Position numbers and translations under genes: made by a program. Of a DNA stretch of 64,000 bases, positions 59,731-64,000 are shown piece by piece. The notes beneath the pieces are model-generated. The model was not told the origin of the DNA. It worked only from the letters and a program-made list of their open reading frames with translations, and searched no databases. Position 1 is the first letter of the stretch. Each line of letters begins with the position of its first letter. This DNA is from Leifsonia xyli (GTDB lineage Bacteria; Actinomycetota; Actinomycetes; Actinomycetales; Microbacteriaceae). The stretch is taken from positions 186,001 to 250,000 of the forward strand of contig QFQR01000002.1 in the NCBI GenBank assembly GCA_003243275.1. Reading direction: 5' to 3'.

Positions 59731-60171
59731 ATGCCCGCTGGTCCCCGTGCTTCTGACGTGCCTCGACTCCGGATGGCGCTCAAGGTGTACCGGGTCTCGG
59801 CCGCCATCACGGGCACCTTCCTGCTGCTGCTCGTGGTGATGATGGTGCTCCGCTACCCTTTCGGCGTCGACATCGAGCTCGGTGGGCCGTTCGGCTTCCT
59901 CGCGCTGACGCCGAAGGATGCCCTCACGGCGATCAACCTCTCGCTCGTGATCCTCACGGTGCACGGCTGGCTGTACGTGCTCTACCTCGCCTGCGACTTC
60001 ATCATGTGGCGCCTCGCCCGCTACAGCTTCGGGCGCTTCCTGTTCATCGCGCTCGGCGGCGTCGTGCCGTTCCTCAGCTACTACTTCGAGTTCCAGGTGC
60101 CGCCCTACATCGAGCGCCGCATCCGGGCGACCACGGATGCGGCAGGGGCCGCGCAGGAGGTGAGCGCGTGA
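59731..60171 (+). CDS. DUF3817 membrane protein
   Basis: 146 aa. Three to four helices (about 20-42, 72-92, 100-125): MALKVYRVSAAITGTFLLLLVVMMVLRYPFGV, ILTVHGWLYVLYLACDFIMWRLARY, PFLSYYFEFQVPPYIERRI. A small actinobacterial membrane family of unknown function, often near guaA. Its stop overlaps the guaA GTG. Confidence 0.87.
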   Translation: MPAGPRASDVPRLRMALKVYRVSAAITGTFLLLLVVMMVLRYPFGVDIELGGPFGFLALTPKDALTAINLSLVILTVHGWLYVLYLACDFIMWRLARYSFGRFLFIALGGVVPFLSYYFEFQVPPYIERRIRATTDAAGAAQEVSA

Positions 60172-61748
60172 GCGAGACCGCTCAGCGTCCGGTGCTCGTC
60201 GTCGACTTCGGCGCGCAGTACGCCCAGCTCATCGCGCGCCGCGTGCGCGAGGCCGGCGTCTACAGCGAGATCGTGCCGCACACGATCAGCGCGGCCGAGC
60301 TCGCCGCCAAGAACCCGGTCGGCATCGTGCTCTCGGGCGGCCCGTCGAGCGTCTACGAGCCCGGATCCCCCGATCTCGACACCGGCATCCTCGAGCTCGG
60401 GGTGCCCACCCTCGGCATCTGCTACGGCTTCCAGGTGATGGCGACCCAGCTCGGCGGCGAGGTCGCGAAGACGGGCGCGCGCGAGTACGGCTCGACGGAG
60501 GTGCGCCTCGCCACGGGCAGCGACGGCGGCACCCTGCTCGCCGAGCAGCCGAGCGCGCAGACCGCGTGGATGAGTCACGGCGACTCGGTCGTGAAGGCGC
60601 CCGAGGGCTTCACCGTGCTGGCGTCGTCCGACTCCACCCCGGTCGCCGCCTTCGCGAGCGACGAGCGGAAGCTCTACGGCGTGCAGTGGCATCCCGAGGT
60701 GAAGCACTCCGAGTTCGGCCAGCGGGTGCTGGAGAACTTCCTGCACCGGGCGGCCGGCATCGACGCCGACTGGAACAGCGGCAACGTGATCGCCGAGCAG
60801 GTGGAGCGCATCCGCGCCCAGGTGGGCACCGGGCGCGTGCTGTGCGGGCTCTCGGGCGGCGTCGACTCCGCCGTCGCGGCAGCCCTCGTGCACGAGGCGG
60901 TCGGCGACCGGCTGGTGTGCGTCTTCGTCGACCACGGCCTGCTGCGCGCGGGCGAACGCGAGCAGGTGGAGCAGGACTACGTGGCCTCCACGGGCGTGCG
61001 ACTCGTGACGGTGGATGCGCGCGAGCGCTTCCTCACGGCGCTCGCCGGGGTCACCGACCCGGAGCAGAAGCGCAAGATCATCGGGCGCGAGTTCATCCGC
61101 ACCTTCGAGGCGGCGCAGGCCGAGCTGATCGCCGAGTTCGCGGCGGAGGGCGACCCGATCCGCTTCCTCGTGCAGGGCACCCTGTACCCGGATGTCGTGG
61201 AGTCGGGCGGCGGAACCGGCACCGCGAACATCAAGTCGCACCACAACGTGGGAGGCCTCCCGGACGATCTGCAGTTCGAGCTGGTCGAGCCGCTGCGCAC
61301 CCTCTTCAAGGACGAGGTGCGCGCGATCGGGCGCGAGCTGGGGCTGCCGGAGGTGATCGTCGCCCGGCACCCGTTCCCGGGGCCGGGCCTCGGCATCCGG
61401 ATCGTGGGCGAGGTCACCGAGGAGCGTCTCGAGACGCTGCGGGCCGCCGACCTCATCGTGCGCAGCGAGCTGACCGCAGCGGGCCTCGACGCCGAGATCT
61501 GGCAGTGCCCCGTCGTGCTGCTCGCGGATGTGCGCTCGGTCGGCGTGCAGGGCGACGGCCGCAGCTACGGGCATCCCATCGTGCTGCGTCCCGTGTCGTC
61601 CGAGGATGCCATGACGGCCGACTGGACGCGCCTGCCGTACGAGTGGCTCGCGCGCGTCTCGAACCGCATCACGAACGAGGTCGCGGGGGTCAACCGTGTC
61701 GTGCTCGACGTCACCTCGAAGCCGCCAGGCACCATCGAGTGGGAGTGA
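60168..61748 (+). CDS. guaA: GMP synthase (glutamine-hydrolysing)
   Basis: 526 aa from the GTG at 60168, with AGGAGG upstream. Aminates XMP to GMP. N-terminal class I glutamine amidotransferase with Cys85 (GICYGFQVMA) and the His in QWHPEV; ATP-pyrophosphatase P-loop LSGGVDSAVAA; C-terminal dimerisation domain ending with the canonical KPPGTIEWE. Completes the guaB-guaB3-guaA purine set in this window. Confidence 0.97.
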   Translation: MSETAQRPVLVVDFGAQYAQLIARRVREAGVYSEIVPHTISAAELAAKNPVGIVLSGGPSSVYEPGSPDLDTGILELGVPTLGICYGFQVMATQLGGEVAKTGAREYGSTEVRLATGSDGGTLLAEQPSAQTAWMSHGDSVVKAPEGFTVLASSDSTPVAAFASDERKLYGVQWHPEVKHSEFGQRVLENFLHRAAGIDADWNSGNVIAEQVERIRAQVGTGRVLCGLSGGVDSAVAAALVHEAVGDRLVCVFVDHGLLRAGEREQVEQDYVASTGVRLVTVDARERFLTALAGVTDPEQKRKIIGREFIRTFEAAQAELIAEFAAEGDPIRFLVQGTLYPDVVESGGGTGTANIKSHHNVGGLPDDLQFELVEPLRTLFKDEVRAIGRELGLPEVIVARHPFPGPGLGIRIVGEVTEERLETLRAADLIVRSELTAAGLDAEIWQCPVVLLADVRSVGVQGDGRSYGHPIVLRPVSSEDAMTADWTRLPYEWLARVSNRITNEVAGVNRVVLDVTSKPPGTIEWE

Positions 61749-61762
61749 GCCCGAGGGTCTGA

Positions 61763-61790
61763 CCCCGTTGTGGGGTTACCCCTTCAGGGG
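61763..61790. terminator. Tandem small hairpins after guaA
   Basis: ACCCC-GTTGT-GGGGT followed at once by CCCC-TTCA-GGGG. Weak stems without a U-tract; a possible terminator of the guaA transcript. Confidence 0.35.
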
Positions 61791-61815
61791 ACTGCCGCGG
61801 CGCTGAGTCGGCACA

Positions 61816-61821
61816 TACGCT
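61816..61821 (+). promoter_or_regulatory. -10 box for leaderless membrane-protein gene
   Basis: TACGCT, 7 nt before the ATG at 61829. Confidence 0.5.
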
Positions 61822-61828
61822 TCGAGGC

Positions 61829-62488
61829 ATGGAGCGGATGAGGATCGCGGTCGCGCGTCGGCGACTCGACGACGATGCCGGCGCGGTCGCGCCCACGCCG
61901 CTCTTCCTCGCCTACGTCTCCGCGCTCGTGTTGTCGGTGGTCGCGGCGTTCCGCGGTGGGATCGACATCCGCTCGGCCGTCGATTTCGTGTTGCTCGCCT
62001 CGATCGTCACGGGCGCGGTGCTCGTGCTGTTCGCGGGGGTCATGATCTGGTCGACCCGTGCGCGTCAGCGGGCGGCGGCACTGGCCGCGGCCCGCCCGGG
62101 GGCTCTCGTGCTGGGCGCCACCCGCACGCGGGATCTGTCGCGATCCGTCCATGCTCTGGGCGCCGAGGTGTCGTTCGTGCCCATCGGTCTCACGCTGCTG
62201 GCCGACGAGACCGGGATCGAGGTCTGGGCGGGGTCCGCCGAGCATCCGGTGCGGCTCGGGCGCGCCCCGTGGGATGCCGTGGTCGACATCCGGGTCGCCG
62301 GCGTGACGCGCTGGGGCCGTTCGATCAGGGGCATCACGGTGAGCGTGCTCGAGGGCGCAGGAATCGCCGAGTTGCCGTTCGCGGTGGTCGGCGCGGGCCT
62401 CGGTGGTCTTTCGGTTCCGGCCGGCGAACGGCTCGAGGAGATCGCGGCCGCGCTCCGCGCGCGCCAGGCGGAGTCGATCCACGCGTGA
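61829..62488 (+). CDS. Uncharacterised two-helix membrane protein
   Basis: 219 aa, not recognised. Two predicted helices near the N-terminus (about 26-44, TPLFLAYVSALVLSVVAAF, and 53-74, FVLLASIVTGAVLVLFAGVMIW), then an arginine-rich stop-transfer and about 140 cytosolic residues that look like a compact beta-rich domain (VSFVPIGLTLLADETGIEVW, VVDIRVAGVTRWGRSIRGITVSV). Codon use and likely promoter are normal for the window. Confidence 0.75.
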   Translation: MERMRIAVARRRLDDDAGAVAPTPLFLAYVSALVLSVVAAFRGGIDIRSAVDFVLLASIVTGAVLVLFAGVMIWSTRARQRAAALAAARPGALVLGATRTRDLSRSVHALGAEVSFVPIGLTLLADETGIEVWAGSAEHPVRLGRAPWDAVVDIRVAGVTRWGRSIRGITVSVLEGAGIAELPFAVVGAGLGGLSVPAGERLEEIAAALRARQAESIHA

Positions 62489-62518
62489 GGCCCCGGCCGG
62501 GTGCCCGTGAACGAGGAC

Positions 62519-62555
62519 GGCCCGCCAGGGAGACCGGAGTCACCCCTGACGGGCC
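62519..62555. terminator. Hairpin between membrane-protein and phosphatase genes
   Basis: GGCCCGCCAGGG (62519-62530) pairs with CCCTGACGGGCC (62544-62555) with one mismatch; lies between convergent genes and probably terminates both. Confidence 0.65.
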
Positions 62556-62569
62556 GGTGCGGGGATCCG

Positions 62570-63994
62570 CTAGCGGTTCAGCCCCAGCGCCTTCGCGATC
62601 GTGAAGAAGGTGTCGGTCTGGTCGCTCAGGCCGATCACCTGGTAGGCGTTCGGGCCGTAGGCGGCGATGCGCAGCTGCGATCCGGTGTGCTGCTGCGAGC
62701 CGCCGGCCGCCGCGGTGCCGTAGGAGATGCGCAGCGGCGAGCCCTCGGTGGTGAGCAGCGCCGTGCCGAGGCTCGGAGTGGTGCCGTCGACGATCTGGCT
62801 CGTGTGGGCGTGGTCGGCGGTCACGAGCACCAGGGTGCGGCCGTCCTTCTTGGCGAAGTCGAGCGCGACCTTGACGGCCTCATCCAGGTCCTGGGTCTCC
62901 CCGATCTGGCCGCAGGCGTCGGCCGCGTGGTCGCGCTTGTCGATCGAGGCGCCCTCGACCTGCAGGAAGAAGCCCTTCGACTTCTTCTCGTCGAGCAGCG
63001 AGATCGCCTTCGAGGTGAGGTCGGCGAGCTTCAGGCCGTTGCCGAGTGCGGCGGGGTTCGCCTGGCAGCTGGTGGGCGTGCCACCGGATCCGCCGATCGT
63101 CGCCGTGCTGGAGGCGAAGCGGGTCGGGAAGTTGCCGGGGGCGAAGAGGCCGAGCACCGGTGCGTCCTGGTTCGCGGTGGTGATCGCGGCGAGGCTCGCG
63201 GCATCCGTCGGCAGCTGGTAGCCACGCTCGGCGGCCTGCTGCAGGAGGGTCTTGCCCACCCAGTCGCCGGCCTTCGCGGTCTGCGCGAAGGTGGCCGCGC
63301 CGCCGCCGAGGGTGACGTCGGGGCGGATGTTGAGCAGCTGCTCGCTGATCGAGCCTGCGCCGCCGTTGATGAGCGCGTTCGCGCCGCAGCTGGTGGAGTC
63401 CGGGCCGTAGCAGGAGCGCTGGGCGACGTGGGCGACCTGGACGGCCGGGGTCGCATCCTGGATCTCGGCGGTCGAGACGTTGCCGGTCTTGTAGCCGTTC
63501 GCCTTGGCGAGCTCGAGCAGCGTCTCCTGCGGGGTGCCGTAGATGTCCACCGAGACCGCGTTGTCGTAGGTCTTGGTGCCGGTCGCCCAGCCGGTGCCGG
63601 TCGCGGCCGAGTCGGGCACGTAGTCGGGCTTCCCGGCGTAGGGGCCGTCCTTGTAGAGCGAGTAGGTGGTGTACTGACCGGTCGCGGGCAGTGCGTCGAT
63701 GCCGGGCAGCGTGCCGCCGGCGCCGACGAGGTAGTCGCGGGCGACCGTGATCTCGCTGTCGCCCATGCCGTCGCCGATCAGCAGGATGACGTTCTCGACC
63801 TTGCCGTCCTTGAGCGAGTCCTTGAGGTCGGCGGGCACCTTGGTGAGGCCGGCGTGGCGGGCGGCGCCGCCGTTCTGGTCGGGGGTGAGGGTGGAGCTGG
63901 CGCCCGCGGTCGCGGCCGCGGTCGTGACGAGCAGCGCTGCCAGGGCGACGGCACCGATTGCGGTGCCCGTGCGGCGGCTGGGGATCATGGACAT
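62570..63994 (-). CDS. Secreted alkaline phosphatase (PhoA family)
   Basis: 474 aa, start at 63994 (or the next in-frame ATG at 63988), 6 nt inside the window so its promoter is not visible. Signal peptide 1-32 (SRRTGTAIGAVALAALLVTTAAATAGAS; the twin Arg is not a full Tat motif). Metal-site Asp75 in LLIGDGMGDSE, nucleophile Ser129 in PDSAATGTGWATG, VEGASIDKRDHAADA and TADHAHTSQ. Releases phosphate from phosphomonoesters outside the cell; usually Pho-regulated. Confidence 0.93.
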   Translation of the reverse strand: MSMIPSRRTGTAIGAVALAALLVTTAAATAGASSTLTPDQNGGAARHAGLTKVPADLKDSLKDGKVENVILLIGDGMGDSEITVARDYLVGAGGTLPGIDALPATGQYTTYSLYKDGPYAGKPDYVPDSAATGTGWATGTKTYDNAVSVDIYGTPQETLLELAKANGYKTGNVSTAEIQDATPAVQVAHVAQRSCYGPDSTSCGANALINGGAGSISEQLLNIRPDVTLGGGAATFAQTAKAGDWVGKTLLQQAAERGYQLPTDAASLAAITTANQDAPVLGLFAPGNFPTRFASSTATIGGSGGTPTSCQANPAALGNGLKLADLTSKAISLLDEKKSKGFFLQVEGASIDKRDHAADACGQIGETQDLDEAVKVALDFAKKDGRTLVLVTADHAHTSQIVDGTTPSLGTALLTTEGSPLRISYGTAAAGGSQQHTGSQLRIAAYGPNAYQVIGLSDQTDTFFTIAKALGLNR

Positions 63995-64000
63995 GGTCTC

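Overview
The window is a chromosomal segment of a high-GC actinomycete (by eye close to 70% GC), most likely family Microbacteriaceae. The pointers are a lidless adenylate kinase, paired IMP dehydrogenase genes guaB and guaB3, an F420/deazaflavin-type oxidoreductase, sugar ABC operons without their own ATPase, tandem Pro/Ala-rich DUF4190 membrane proteins, an alpha operon without rpsD, many GTG starts and many apparently leaderless genes. The genus cannot be fixed from sequence alone. Apart from secY, which is cut by the left edge, all genes look intact. No tRNA, rRNA, CRISPR array, transposase or phage gene was seen, and no gene-free stretch exceeds 300 bases.

Layout. 1-1172: end of the spc operon (secY, adk). 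1282-7743: mannitol PTS block (MtlR-like regulator, stand-alone EIIB, HPr, EI, EIICB, EIIA) lying between adk and infA. 7885-10981: infA, rpmJ, rpsM, rpsK, rpoA, rplQ, ending in a strong terminator. 11130-13271: cell-envelope acyltransferase (minus strand). 13351-17211: truA, rplM, rpsI, glmM and a DDN-like oxidoreductase. 17208-22099: coaA, glmS, acpS, alr, tsaE (CoA, amino-sugar and D-alanine precursors for the wall). 22182-24355: tsaB and a fused rimI-tsaD (t6A tRNA modification). 24439-28175: two DUF4190 proteins, a methyltransferase, groES under a CIRCE-type operator, rarD. 28234-35047: a branched-chain amino-acid type ABC system, two binding proteins on plus facing livHMGF on minus. 35295-36797: guaB.

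36843-52532 is a roughly 15.7 kb carbohydrate-catabolic cluster lying between guaB and guaB3: carboxylesterase, methylmalonate-semialdehyde dehydrogenase, IolC-type kinase, a three-gene ABC importer, two SDRs, DUF2090 aldolase, DUF4432 epimerase-like protein, Zn alcohol dehydrogenase, IolE-like TIM barrel, Gfo/Idh/MocA dehydrogenase, lactonase and a GntR regulator. It carries the lower myo-inositol route (IolC, DUF2090 aldolase, MmsA) but no IolB or IolD, so an uncharacterised upper pathway probably feeds 5-dehydro-2-deoxygluconate into it. This is the best candidate for an undescribed system. 52651-61748: guaB3, an MFS transporter, glpD, a KhtTU-like antiporter pair, SURF1, a DUF3817 protein and guaA. 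61829-63994: a membrane protein and a secreted alkaline phosphatase.

Cross-cutting structure. (i) A hairpin element of about 77 bp occurs three times (22084, 26659, 59628), each time next to the -10 box of a gene; twice it supplies the stop codon of the gene before it at the same offset. (ii) A different 57-bp palindrome sits in frame exactly between the RimI and TsaD domains and joins them. (iii) At least eleven genes have TANNNT placed 6-7 nt before the start codon, the signature of leaderless transcripts. (iv) Operators can be read for groES (CIRCE), livJ (GlnR-like) and the GntR cluster (shared ATGTCCTWACAT).
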